Shown here piece after piece: positions 15,244 to 22,211 of a stretch of DNA of 64,000 bases. This DNA is from a virus. The DNA lies in IMG/VR virus record IMGVR_UViG_3300032895_000002, positions 1 to 64,000 of that record. One strand, written 5' to 3'. How positions within the stretch are numbered: position 1 is the first letter of the stretch; every line of letters begins with the position of its first letter. The translations under genes and the position numbers were made by a program. The notes beneath the pieces were generated by a model. It searched no databases. It saw only the letters and a list, made by a program, of their open reading frames with translations, and was not told the origin of the DNA.

Positions 15244-15435
15244 TTACTGGACGGGGATGGGCGTGGCGTTCTGGTGAAGCGCGATCAGATAATCGACGAT
15301 CAGATTCGCCGCCTGGGCGGCGCGCGCCTCGGATGTGTGACAGGTGTCGAAGATGATCTGCGCGAACCGCTCGGCGTCGATCTCGACCATGGCGGGGCCG
15401 TTGACGAGCACGTCAATCTGCTCTGGCTTCTCCAT
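15244..15435 (-). CDS. Hypothetical protein
   Basis: 63 aa, acidic and helical (AERFAQIIFDTCHTSEARAAQAANLIVDYLIAL). Not recognised. Confidence 0.55.
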   Translation of the reverse strand: MEKPEQIDVLVNGPAMVEIDAERFAQIIFDTCHTSEARAAQAANLIVDYLIALHQNATPIPVQ

Positions 15436-15619
15436 CTTTGTTCCTCCCGATCCCTGGCTCGAAATGGTCGCGGCAATAGAAGCTCGGCTCGTGCGGCCAG
15501 CCGCGCCCGAACGGGGCCGGCTCGGCGCCGCAGACGGCGCAAGGGTGACGATACGGATCGAAGGGCGGCGGCGGCGGAGGCCTCGCCGGCGGCGCGAAAA
15601 GGTCAGGCTGCTCGATCAT
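15413..15619 (-). CDS. Small Zn-binding protein with QPDLF motif
   Basis: 68 aa. It starts MIEQPDLFAPP, where QPDLF fits the QxxLF clamp-binding consensus, followed by a proline run and CAVCGAEPAPFG...YCRDHF, a zinc-binding Cys/His cluster. One of three adjacent genes with such a motif. Function unknown. Confidence 0.6.
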   Translation of the reverse strand: MIEQPDLFAPPARPPPPPPFDPYRHPCAVCGAEPAPFGRGWPHEPSFYCRDHFEPGIGRNKDGEARAD

Positions 15620-15846
15620 CGGAACAACTCGAATTGCGGTCTCGCCTGACGCTCGTGCTCGATGCGCTCGTGCTCGATGCGCTCGTGCTCGATGATGAGC
15701 TTGGCGAGCCTCAGCAGGCGATAAGGATCGACGTAGCCGTAACGCCACTCGAGGATGTCGTCGGCGGCCTCGACGGCCTCACGGGCTTTCGCGGGTGGGA
15801 CGCGCTCAGACACCAGCCTGGCGAAAGCTTCGGCGCGGCCGGTCAT
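15616..15846 (-). CDS. Small helical protein with IEHER repeats and C-terminal QFELF
   Basis: 76 aa. Three copies of IEHER, encoded by 15-bp tandem repeats near 15651-15700, are followed by RPQFELFR at the C-terminus. QFELF fits the bacterial sliding-clamp-binding motif. The gene start overlaps the stop of the next upstream gene. Confidence 0.6.
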   Translation of the reverse strand: MTGRAEAFARLVSERVPPAKAREAVEAADDILEWRYGYVDPYRLLRLAKLIIEHERIEHERIEHERQARPQFELFR

Positions 15847-16127
15847 CTGAACAACTCAAACTGCGGTTCGGCCGCCGGCGCCGCGGGCTCGCGCACCTTC
15901 ACTTTCGGCCGGACGTCGCGGCCGTCATAGGGCTGCGGCTTCGGCGGCGGCTCGCACTCGTGGCGGTGGACCTCGACGAACTCGCCCATCTCGACCTCGA
16001 GGAAGGTCGGCCGGCGCAGAGGATCGGCTCGCACGTCGAGCTTGATCAGGCGGTCGCGCCAATCGCGCCGCCACTCGATCTTGGCGCCGCAAGAGCAGCG
16101 GCCCATGTCGCCGGCGCGCTCGGTCAT
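15843..16127 (-). CDS. Small Zn-binding protein with C-terminal QFELF
   Basis: 94 aa. An N-terminal CSCGAKIEWRRDW knuckle and a mid-domain VHRHEC are followed by a Pro/Lys linker and the C-terminus EPQFELFR, nearly identical to that of the neighbouring gene. The shared tail suggests a common binding partner, plausibly the beta clamp. Confidence 0.6.
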   Translation of the reverse strand: MTERAGDMGRCSCGAKIEWRRDWRDRLIKLDVRADPLRRPTFLEVEMGEFVEVHRHECEPPPKPQPYDGRDVRPKVKVREPAAPAAEPQFELFR

Positions 16128-16177
16128 TCGGTCCTCGCTACCGGACGGCGCTTATAGCCGGAGGCGCGCGGGCTCAT
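16124..16177 (-). CDS. Tiny 17-aa reading frame coupled at both ends
   Basis: MSPRASGYKRRPVARTE, with an ATGA overlap to the methyltransferase stop and another ATGA overlap to the next gene. It may be a leader peptide that couples translation across the gap, or simply chance. Confidence 0.3.
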   Translation of the reverse strand: MSPRASGYKRRPVARTE

Positions 16178-17196
16178 GCTGCGGAGGCCTCTCTGAGCTT
16201 ATCAATCGCCGCTTGATCGATGTCCGAGCCGATGAACCGCAACCCCATTTTTAAGGCTACGGCCGCGGTCGCGCCGCCGCCGACAAACGGATCGCAAACC
16301 AATTGCCCAGGCGAGGCGAAGCGGTCGAGGAGGTCGGCGATGCCGCTCTCCGATTGGCCCCAGCCGTGGAACCGCTTGTCATTGTCGTTGGGATCGCTTT
16401 CCGCGACGTCACCGATCCAATCGCCGGCGTAATCGCCGTTAACGAACCACAGGACGGGCTTCCAGAACGTGTTGACCTTGCGCGCCCATATTTGGGCCGC
16501 CTGGCCGCCGGGCGTGAGATAAGTCAGAGTCCAATGATAGCGGATGTGCGGCGTCATCAGCGCCAGGATCTGAGGCAGGTACGACTGCCCGCACATGCAG
16601 AGCAAGCTGCCGCCCGGCTTAAGCCATTCCGTCGCCCGCTTCGCTAGGGTTTTGTAAACGGGCAAAAACTTCTCAGGATAGGGCGGGTCAGTCAGGATAA
16701 GATCGACGGCGCCAGTCTCGATTTCGACCTCGGCGACGTCGGCGCAGATCAACGTGTAGTCGCCATCAGGCAACGCGCGGCCGGCCTTCGATCCTCGCAT
16801 CCAGGTTTTCGCCGCCTTCCGGTCGAGGCCCATTCCCGCCGCATAGGCGCGCCCGTACATGCGCTCGCGGTAGGCGCTTTCGTCAGCGAGGCCGTTGCGC
16901 CAGCGCGACACGACGCGCTTGCCGATGCCGGTATCCTTCTCGGCCTGCTCAACCGATAAAGTGTCCGCGTTGTGCGACACTTTATCGCCGCGGCCCATCT
17001 CGACCCTCGCGTCCCACCACGCGACATGCTCGCGCTGGTCTTCGAGCTTGACGGCGACCGCCTCCTCAAGCAGCGGCCAGTCCTTGATCCGCCGCGCGTG
17101 CGCGATGACGCTATCCGCCTTGGACTGAACGACTCTCGTCTCCTTCGGATCGAAGGTCGCCACTTCGCGCTGTCGTAAAAAGGCGATCTCGCGCAT
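16174..17196 (-). CDS. DNA methyltransferase (N4/N6, TDPPY)
   Basis: 340 aa. The catalytic motif TDPPY lies at 169-173, and the AdoMet-binding motif CDPFVGGG at about 301-308, so the domain is circularly ordered (motif IV before motif I). The first 150 residues look like a ParB/KorB-like or HTH-bearing regulatory part (TGIGKRVVSRWRNGL). It methylates adenine-N6 or cytosine-N4; the target site is unknown. Neighbours are a nuclease-like gene and a second methyltransferase. Confidence 0.85.
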   Translation of the reverse strand: MREIAFLRQREVATFDPKETRVVQSKADSVIAHARRIKDWPLLEEAVAVKLEDQREHVAWWDARVEMGRGDKVSHNADTLSVEQAEKDTGIGKRVVSRWRNGLADESAYRERMYGRAYAAGMGLDRKAAKTWMRGSKAGRALPDGDYTLICADVAEVEIETGAVDLILTDPPYPEKFLPVYKTLAKRATEWLKPGGSLLCMCGQSYLPQILALMTPHIRYHWTLTYLTPGGQAAQIWARKVNTFWKPVLWFVNGDYAGDWIGDVAESDPNDNDKRFHGWGQSESGIADLLDRFASPGQLVCDPFVGGGATAAVALKMGLRFIGSDIDQAAIDKLREASAA

Positions 17197-17199
17197 TGG

Positions 17200-17685
17200 C
17201 TAGAAATCCAATTGAGGCAGGCCAGTTAGATTTTTCTCGACCCAACGCGGCGGGCGCCTTCCGCTCAGGCTCCACAAAAAGCGGACATATTGAATTTCAT
17301 CGAGGCAGGCCCGTTTCACGCGTAATGCGCGCTCCGCCGCCTCGTTCATGGCCGCGACTTTGAACCACGAGAAATCAGCCGCGTAGCGGCACATGAAGAA
17401 CGGCAATTCATCTTGACGCGGTTTGACCAATTCGATCAGAACCGCAGTCGGGCGCAGCAGAGCCCTTCTTTCCGCTTCAAGTGAAAGCGGCTTCCCGTAT
17501 TCGTGCTTGTACTCGATCAGCCCCGTCGGAAGGCCGCCGTTATAGGGGACAAAATCAAGGTCAACGACTGGGCAGTGCTGACCCCATAGCCGATGTCGAT
17601 CCGATAGCAATTGCGCCGCAATCGCCCGTTCCAGCGCTGGTTGCCGCGCCGGCGGAACGCCATGGAGAGGAATGACCTCGCTCAT
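17200..17685 (-). CDS. PD-(D/E)xK-like nuclease candidate
   Basis: 161 aa. VVDLDFVPYNGGLPTGLIEYKHEYG gives D42/D44 followed by E58-Y-K60, the D...ExK arrangement of the PD-(D/E)xK nuclease fold, with hydrophobic strands on both sides. It is encoded between two DNA methyltransferase genes, which would suit a modification-dependent or restriction-like enzyme. The call rests on motif geometry only. Confidence 0.5.
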   Translation of the reverse strand: MSEVIPLHGVPPARQPALERAIAAQLLSDRHRLWGQHCPVVDLDFVPYNGGLPTGLIEYKHEYGKPLSLEAERRALLRPTAVLIELVKPRQDELPFFMCRYAADFSWFKVAAMNEAAERALRVKRACLDEIQYVRFLWSLSGRRPPRWVEKNLTGLPQLDF

Positions 17686-18860
17686 GCGCTCGCCTCCCGC
17701 ATCGCCTCGCCGCGCCGGTGCTCATCGCCATGACCGTCCCAATTCGGCCGGGCGTGACGCGAGAACAGTTCGGCGTAACGCGGCGCCGGGCAGAGGCTTT
17801 CAACGAAGGTGTAAAATTGCTCCGGCTTCTGCGAATTCTCGCGCAGCGGGCCGTGCAGCGCGGTCGTCTGATTGACGAGATGGACGGTCGGCTTGCCGCG
17901 CACCGCGAACAGACAGTGCTCGGTTTGGCCGCGCAGCCAATCCCCGGTGCCCATCTTGTCCTTGATCCAGGTGAGGATCGTCTTGTGTTCGAACCCCCAC
18001 GCGTCGAGCACATCGAAAGCCTGTCGCATGTGGTGGTTGGTGGTCCACAGCCACAGGACGCAATCCTCGTGCGCGATGGCCTGAACCTTCGCGCCTTCGC
18101 CGCAAATCTCGGCGATCGACATTTGCGGATAGGGATGCGTCGCACGATGCGACGGATCCCCTTTATGAATCTCATAGGGCCAGGGCGGATCGGCGACGAT
18201 GACCCGATATGGTCCTCGGCCAGGATAGGGCGGCGGCTCGGCGCGGATCGCTTCCGCCTGTCGCGCGACTTTGAGCCGCTTGAACGGCCCGTCGACGCGC
18301 CCGGTGCGGTCCATGTCGGCGACCAGCTTGCCGAACCGTTCGGGCTCGGCTTCCGCCGCCTCGACGACGGCGGCGATCTTCTCGACCGTGCGGCCCGACA
18401 CGCCGGCGAAGGCGCCGATCTTGTCGCGAGCGTCAAAAGGTCCGGAAACTTTCCGGCCCTTTTTCCCCCGGCCGCCGAGCGTCATGCGCTCCTTCGCCGC
18501 CGCCTTCTCGGCCGGCTCCAGCGCGCGGCGGATGGCGTCAATCTCGCTCGGCAGGAAATCCTTGCGTATGGCGTTCTCAGCCAGCTCGCCGCGGGCGATC
18601 TCCTTGAGATCGACTTCTGTCACGGGAATCTCGGTGCGGCCTAGCAGCCTGAAGGCCTCAAGCCGCCGCTCGCCAGCGATGAGCGTTCCATCGCAGCGGA
18701 TGACGATTGGATGGAGGAGGCCAACCTCGGCGATGCTCGCCGCCAACCCGGCGACGTCGCCCATCGCCTTGCGATGCCGTTCGCCGATGATGATTGAATC
18801 GATGGACCGCCGGCCATCGAGCGCTGCGGAATCGATCGGCGCGAACGGCTGATCGTTCAT
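17682..18860 (-). CDS. ParB-domain / MT-A70 adenine methyltransferase fusion
   Basis: 392 aa. Residues 1-125 are a ParB/Srx-like domain (LIAGERRLEAF at 60-70). The C-terminal half is an MT-A70 adenine methyltransferase with the motif ADPPWPYE (DPPW at 224-227). ParB domains in this family bind DNA, so the fusion could target methylation. It overlaps its neighbours by 4 nt. Confidence 0.85.
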   Translation of the reverse strand: MNDQPFAPIDSAALDGRRSIDSIIIGERHRKAMGDVAGLAASIAEVGLLHPIVIRCDGTLIAGERRLEAFRLLGRTEIPVTEVDLKEIARGELAENAIRKDFLPSEIDAIRRALEPAEKAAAKERMTLGGRGKKGRKVSGPFDARDKIGAFAGVSGRTVEKIAAVVEAAEAEPERFGKLVADMDRTGRVDGPFKRLKVARQAEAIRAEPPPYPGRGPYRVIVADPPWPYEIHKGDPSHRATHPYPQMSIAEICGEGAKVQAIAHEDCVLWLWTTNHHMRQAFDVLDAWGFEHKTILTWIKDKMGTGDWLRGQTEHCLFAVRGKPTVHLVNQTTALHGPLRENSQKPEQFYTFVESLCPAPRYAELFSRHARPNWDGHGDEHRRGEAMREASA

Positions 18861-19312
18861 GCGCTCGCCTCCCGCAGCATGGCGTGAGTCACGCCGGCGA
18901 GCGGATGCTCTTTCGTGATGACGCCGAGCCGCGCCAGCTCGCGCCGCGCGTCGTCGATCGAGCGCACCAGGGCCCAGCTATGGCCCAGCCCTTCGAGCGC
19001 GCCGATGAAGTCCCGTTGATCGTCAGAGAGGCGCCCGCGCGGCGTCTTGGTCTCCCAATAGGCCGTACGGCCCTCGGGCAGCACCAGCACCAGGTCGAGC
19101 ACGCCGGCGAGCACGCCGGTCCATTTGAGCCGGGCCGCCTCGGCCTTGGTCCGCAGGCCGCCGTTCGGCACCGCGAAGATGCGGATGTGCGGCGCCACCC
19201 AGCGCACGAATTCGACGATCGCCGCCTGGCGCTTGGCCTCGGCGTTGCGGTCGCGCTCGCGCCCCGGCGCCGGCCGCCCGAACAGGTCGCGATGGGCCGC
19301 CAGGCGACCCAT
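18857..19312 (-). CDS. VRR-NUC domain nuclease
   Basis: 151 aa. VPNGGLRTKAEAARLKWTGVLAGVLDLVLVLPEGRTAYWETKTPRGRLSDDQ is diagnostic, with N50-G-G, D73, E87-T-K89 and Q99. VRR-NUC proteins are PD-(D/E)xK nucleases of phages and of the FAN1 family, acting on branched or flapped DNA. It probably helps in replication or recombination of phage DNA. Coupled to the ParB-MT-A70 gene. Confidence 0.85.
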   Translation of the reverse strand: MGRLAAHRDLFGRPAPGRERDRNAEAKRQAAIVEFVRWVAPHIRIFAVPNGGLRTKAEAARLKWTGVLAGVLDLVLVLPEGRTAYWETKTPRGRLSDDQRDFIGALEGLGHSWALVRSIDDARRELARLGVITKEHPLAGVTHAMLREASA

Positions 19313-19313
19313 T

Positions 19314-19607
19314 TTACGCTACCTCAGTGGTTTCCGAGGGCCGCGATGATGAGCGCTTGCGCCGCGGCTGGCGAAAAATCGGCGTCGCCGGTTTCCGTCG
19401 CATCTGCTGGAATAAATCGAGCGAGTCGTTCGCCCCGAGCGCCTGCACCCATTTGTCCATCGTCGCGTAGCCGGGATCGCGGTGGCCGTTCTCAACCTCG
19501 ACCACGAAATGCCGCGAGATGCCGATCCGCTGAGCGAGCTGGGCCTGGGTCAGGCCCGCCCGAACCCGCGCATCCTTCAATCTGGCGCGATGAAATTCGG
19601 AGGTCAT
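19314..19607 (-). CDS. Cro-like XRE-family regulator (leftward)
   Basis: 97 aa. An N-terminal XRE HTH: RVRAGLTQAQLAQRIGISRHFVVEVENGHRDP, with TQAQLAQRIGIS as helix-turn-helix. The basic tail suits DNA binding. It is the first gene of the leftward early operon and is divergent from the 19725 gene, the arrangement of cro and cI. Its promoter region holds a 9-bp dyad and the 17-bp operator. Confidence 0.85.
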   Translation of the reverse strand: MTSEFHRARLKDARVRAGLTQAQLAQRIGISRHFVVEVENGHRDPGYATMDKWVQALGANDSLDLFQQMRRKPATPIFRQPRRKRSSSRPSETTEVA

Positions 19608-19612
19608 CGCCG

Positions 19613-19644
19613 GACAGGTTGCGGTAGCGCCAACCTGTCGTCAA
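19613..19644. promoter_or_regulatory. Operator dyad and leftward promoter at the switch
   Basis: GACAGGTTG (19613-19621) and CAACCTGTC (19631-19639) form a perfect 9-bp dyad with a 9-bp spacer; inside it lies GTTGCG-GTAGC-GCCAAC (19618-19634), a copy of the 17-bp operator. On the minus strand TTGACG (19644-19639) sits 17 bp from CAACCT (19621-19616), a weak promoter for the Cro-like gene. Confidence 0.6.
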
Positions 19645-19708
19645 GAGGCGCTCCGCCGCCTCGATCTAATTATCCGACGTAAGACGGTTTAACTCACGGG
19701 CCGACTCG

Positions 19709-19732
19709 TGATAATGTTATCATTATGCCAAC
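19709..19732 (+). promoter_or_regulatory. Promoter and operator of the repressor gene
   Basis: GATAAT (19710-19715) is a good -10; TTTAAC about 16 bp upstream is a poor -35. TGATAA-TG-TTATCA (19709-19722) is a perfect dyad. GTTATC-ATTAT-GCCAAC (19716-19732), a degenerate operator copy, covers the start codon. The predicted transcript begins only about 3 nt before the ATG at 19725, and no Shine-Dalgarno sequence precedes it. Confidence 0.5.
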
Positions 19733-20108
19733 GTCAGGCTCCCGCCCGCCGCCACGGCGGCCTGCGCTCATGATCAGATCGTCCGGCGCCGACGGCGACG
19801 GCGACGATGATGAATTTCCTTTTTACCTCAAAGAGTGGCGACAGCACTGCGGGCTCTCGCAAGAGTGCTTGGCGGCTAGGCTCAGGACCACCAAAGGCGA
19901 GGTTTCCCGCTACGAACGGGGCGAACGCACGCTCAGCCTGCGTCTCCAATTCCGCATCGGGAAAGCGCTCGGCATCGAGGCGGCGCAGCTGTTCTATCCG
20001 CCGGAGATCAGGTCCGCCGACGCGATGCTCGCCCATCTGCCGCAGGATGAGCGCGACCGCTTAATCGCCGCTCTCGAGCTTCTGATCCCGCCGAAGCCCA
20101 AATCCTAG
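19725..20108 (+). CDS. XRE-family repressor (CI-like)
   Basis: 127 aa. After a Pro/Arg N-terminus and an acidic linker comes an XRE HTH (YLKEWRQHCGLSQECLAARLRTTKGEVSRYERGERTLSL) and a helical C-terminus (LPQDERDRLIAALELL). It is divergent from the Cro-like gene across a short operator region, which favours a repressor role. The first ATG may be read from a near-leaderless transcript; an internal ATG at 19770 is the alternative start. Confidence 0.8.
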   Translation: MPTSGSRPPPRRPALMIRSSGADGDGDDDEFPFYLKEWRQHCGLSQECLAARLRTTKGEVSRYERGERTLSLRLQFRIGKALGIEAAQLFYPPEIRSADAMLAHLPQDERDRLIAALELLIPPKPKS

Positions 20109-20130
20109 CTGCGGGGCCGGTCAGGCCCAC

Positions 20131-20159
20131 TTGACAAAAGTTGCCCTATCGCCAACGAT
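20131..20159 (+). promoter_or_regulatory. Early rightward promoter with operator
   Basis: TTGACA (20131-20136), 17-bp spacer, AACGAT (20154-20159). The operator copy GTTGCC-CTATC-GCCAAC (20140-20156) fills the spacer and reaches into the -10. A TGCCTCG/CGAGGCA dyad follows at 20159-20179. Drives the 20186-22202 and probably later genes. Confidence 0.65.
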
Positions 20160-20185
20160 GCCTCGTTGCGCGCGAGGCAACGATC

Positions 20186-20800
20186 ATGCAAACCCTTTCC
20201 ATTCAGCTCGATCGCGGCAAGGCCCGCGAGCTTTATCGCCAATATCGCAAGCACGTGCATTGGTCGCGGCCGATCGATCGGGAATGTATGAGGGCCTACC
20301 AGTTCCTCGCCCTCGGCCGACTGGTGATCCAGGCGCTCGAAAGCGTCAAGGCCGCCGGCGTGAACGCTGAGGGCCAAGGCTACGGCCTGCCCAAGCTGGC
20401 GCTCTGCCGGGCCGACGCGACCGCCTGCGCGGTCCGCTTCAACCAGGACGGCTCAGCCACCATGACCGCCGATGACGCGCGGGTGCGCTACCAGCGGCCG
20501 AACTGGACGCCCATGCAATCGCGTTCGGTCCTCACCTGGCCGGCGGGCTCGTTTTCGATTCTGCCGAACCGGCGCCGATGGGGCGCGACCGCGCTCGTTC
20601 CGACGCCGCCGCTGCACCTGCGGCCGAAGCGCGGGCTCGCCAATTATCACGTCTTGTTCGAAGCCGAATGGACGCTGACGCCGCCGCACGATCCGCTGCT
20701 CCTGCGCCGGATCGGCCAGGCCGACCTTTGGCTGGTGGTGGCGCAATGGGATTTGACCGCGGTCGAGCGGGCCGCGCTCGCGACGCGGGTGCGCGCCTAA
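20186..20800 (+). CDS. Hypothetical early protein
   Basis: 204 aa, basic, first gene of the rightward early operon. The sequence has an alpha/beta look (LGRLVIQALESVKAAGVNAEGQGYGLPKLALCRADATACAV) with no recognised motif. The ATG at 20186 follows GAGG at a suitable distance. Its regulated position suggests a function early in infection. Confidence 0.65.
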   Translation: MQTLSIQLDRGKARELYRQYRKHVHWSRPIDRECMRAYQFLALGRLVIQALESVKAAGVNAEGQGYGLPKLALCRADATACAVRFNQDGSATMTADDARVRYQRPNWTPMQSRSVLTWPAGSFSILPNRRRWGATALVPTPPLHLRPKRGLANYHVLFEAEWTLTPPHDPLLLRRIGQADLWLVVAQWDLTAVERAALATRVRA

Positions 20801-20823
20801 CCGCAACGAGTAAGGGTCCGACG

Positions 20824-20958
20824 ATGGATGATCCGACTTTCGAAGATGACCTCGATGATTTGATCAAAGAGGCGACCGAGGCGGGCGTGCCGATGGACGA
20901 GATCATCAGCGCGCTTGAGCTGAAGCTGATGGCCCTCAAGGAGCAAGGCGGCGCATGA
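20824..20958 (+). CDS. Small acidic helical protein (44 aa)
   Basis: MDDPTFEDDLDDLIKEATEAGVPMDEIISALELKLMALKEQ is an acidic helix-loop-helix. It overlaps the next gene by 4 nt. Function unknown. Confidence 0.55.
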   Translation: MDDPTFEDDLDDLIKEATEAGVPMDEIISALELKLMALKEQGGA

Positions 20959-21191
20959 CCGGCGAATTCTCGGTCTGCCAGTTCTTCAACAACGGCGAGC
21001 ACGAATACGTGCGCCGCGCGGTCGACGCCGAGGAGGCCGTCAAGGCCGCCCGCCACTACACCGATAACGTCGCCTCTACGCTCGGGATCGTCGAGCGCGT
21101 GATCATCACCGACGCGGACGATTGCTGCTGCTTCGAATGGAAGCGCGGCGAGGGCGTCACCTTTCCACCGGAAGCGCGAGGCCGGCAATGA
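20955..21191 (+). CDS. Conserved-looking hypothetical protein
   Basis: 78 aa. FSVCQFFNNGEHEYVRRAVDAEEAVKAARHYTDNVASTLGIVERVIITDADDCCCFEW gives a compact alpha/beta pattern and a three-cysteine run. Similar short proteins occur in phages of this group. Function unknown. Confidence 0.6.
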   Translation: MTGEFSVCQFFNNGEHEYVRRAVDAEEAVKAARHYTDNVASTLGIVERVIITDADDCCCFEWKRGEGVTFPPEARGRQ

Positions 21192-21403
21192 GCAGGCGAG
21201 GGAACGGCGAAGCGATCACGAGCCGGCTAGAGCGGCTTCAAACCAATCTCAGCGAGGTCATCGAGCATCTCGAGGAGGCCTTGCACGGCGCCCAGGTCGC
21301 CTTGGTCGAGGTCGAGGCGGAATTGCATGTGACCCGCCGGCGCCCGGCGGTCAACAGCAAACGGGCGCCGCCGGCGAGCCGCAAGGAGGCGCCCGCGGAA
21401 TGA
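21188..21403 (+). CDS. Coiled-coil hypothetical protein
   Basis: 71 aa. SRLERLQTNLSEVIEHLEEALHGAQVALVEVEAEL forms a continuous heptad-like helix, with a basic tail. Coupled to both neighbours by 4-nt overlaps. Confidence 0.6.
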   Translation: MSRRGNGEAITSRLERLQTNLSEVIEHLEEALHGAQVALVEVEAELHVTRRRPAVNSKRAPPASRKEAPAE

Positions 21404-21624
21404 ACGTCCTGCGCGACAACACCGATCTCGACAGGTGCCTGTGCTGCGGCCAGCCGGTGCTCAAGCGCGGGAGCCCAATCACGCCCGAACGGGCCGAGCG
21501 CGCCTTGGCGATCTTCATCGGGCTCGGCTTCACCCGCGAGGACCTTCTCGGCAAGCATCGCGCTCAGCTTGATTATCAGTCGCCAGGATTCGCCGAATGG
21601 CTGGAAGCGCGGGGGCTGAACTGA
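21400..21624 (+). CDS. Small Zn-knuckle protein
   Basis: 74 aa. CLCCGQPVLKRGSPITPERAERALAIFIGLGF: a single CxxC knuckle followed by a helical segment. Ends with TGATG overlap into the next gene. Function unknown. Confidence 0.55.
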   Translation: MNVLRDNTDLDRCLCCGQPVLKRGSPITPERAERALAIFIGLGFTREDLLGKHRAQLDYQSPGFAEWLEARGLN

Positions 21625-21974
21625 TGGAGACCCGCGTCCTCATCCTGACGCCCGATCAGCCGAGCGAGCGGCTGACCGTCGAATTGCCCGAGCGGCCGGA
21701 TTACGGCTCGCTGCGCGCGCTCTTGAAGAACCTGCTCGGCCCGGTCGAATTCGAGCACGTGTCGGTGCTGGCCGATTTTGAATGCGGCCTCAATTTCAAG
21801 CGCGCCGATATGTTCGTCGACGAGATGGGCCATCAGAAAGGCCTGCCGCGCAACGAGGCGGCGACCATCATCCATCGGCGCCACGCGCTGCTGCATCAGC
21901 ACGTCAAAAACGCGGAAACGCTCGCCTGGATCGCCGGGCCGGCGGTGCTGTTCGAAAGGATCGTCTGGATGTGA
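21624..21974 (+). CDS. Hypothetical protein
   Basis: 116 aa. METRVLILTPDQPSERLTVELPERPDYGSLRALLKNLLGP begins an alpha/beta domain; DMFVDEMGHQKGLPRNEAATIIHRR ... WIAGPAVLFERIVW follows. The C-terminal half is like a family of small phage proteins of unknown role (LPRNEAATxIYR...AGPAVLF). Coupled to the previous gene. Confidence 0.65.
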   Translation: METRVLILTPDQPSERLTVELPERPDYGSLRALLKNLLGPVEFEHVSVLADFECGLNFKRADMFVDEMGHQKGLPRNEAATIIHRRHALLHQHVKNAETLAWIAGPAVLFERIVWM

Positions 21975-21980
21975 AGGAGG

Positions 21981-22202
21981 ATGAGCATGCGGACGCGAAC
22001 CCAACGAATGGAGGCGAGACGCGACGTGATGAGCGGCGTCGACGACCGGGACGTGACGCTCGTCCAGGCGATCTTGGAATTGTGCTCCACCCTCGACGAC
22101 GTGGCCGAGCGACTCGCCGATTCGAATGACGAGACCCGCAAGTCGCTCGATCAGCTCAGCGACGATCTCGGGCGGGCTTTGAAGGCGGCTGGGGTGCGTT
22201 GA
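21981..22202 (+). CDS. Hypothetical protein
   Basis: 73 aa, helical (LVQAILELCSTLDDVAERLADSNDETRKSLDQLSDDL). Shine-Dalgarno GAAGGAGG lies directly before the ATG. Function unknown. Confidence 0.55.
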   Translation: MSMRTRTQRMEARRDVMSGVDDRDVTLVQAILELCSTLDDVAERLADSNDETRKSLDQLSDDLGRALKAAGVR

Positions 22203-22211
22203 GGGGGCGGC

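Noticed and set aside
20159-20179. An RNA hairpin (TGCCTCG/CGAGGCA) hiding the ribosome site of the 20186 gene
   Set aside because: The predicted transcript start, about 20166, lies within the loop, so the 5' arm would not be transcribed. It may only be a DNA dyad.
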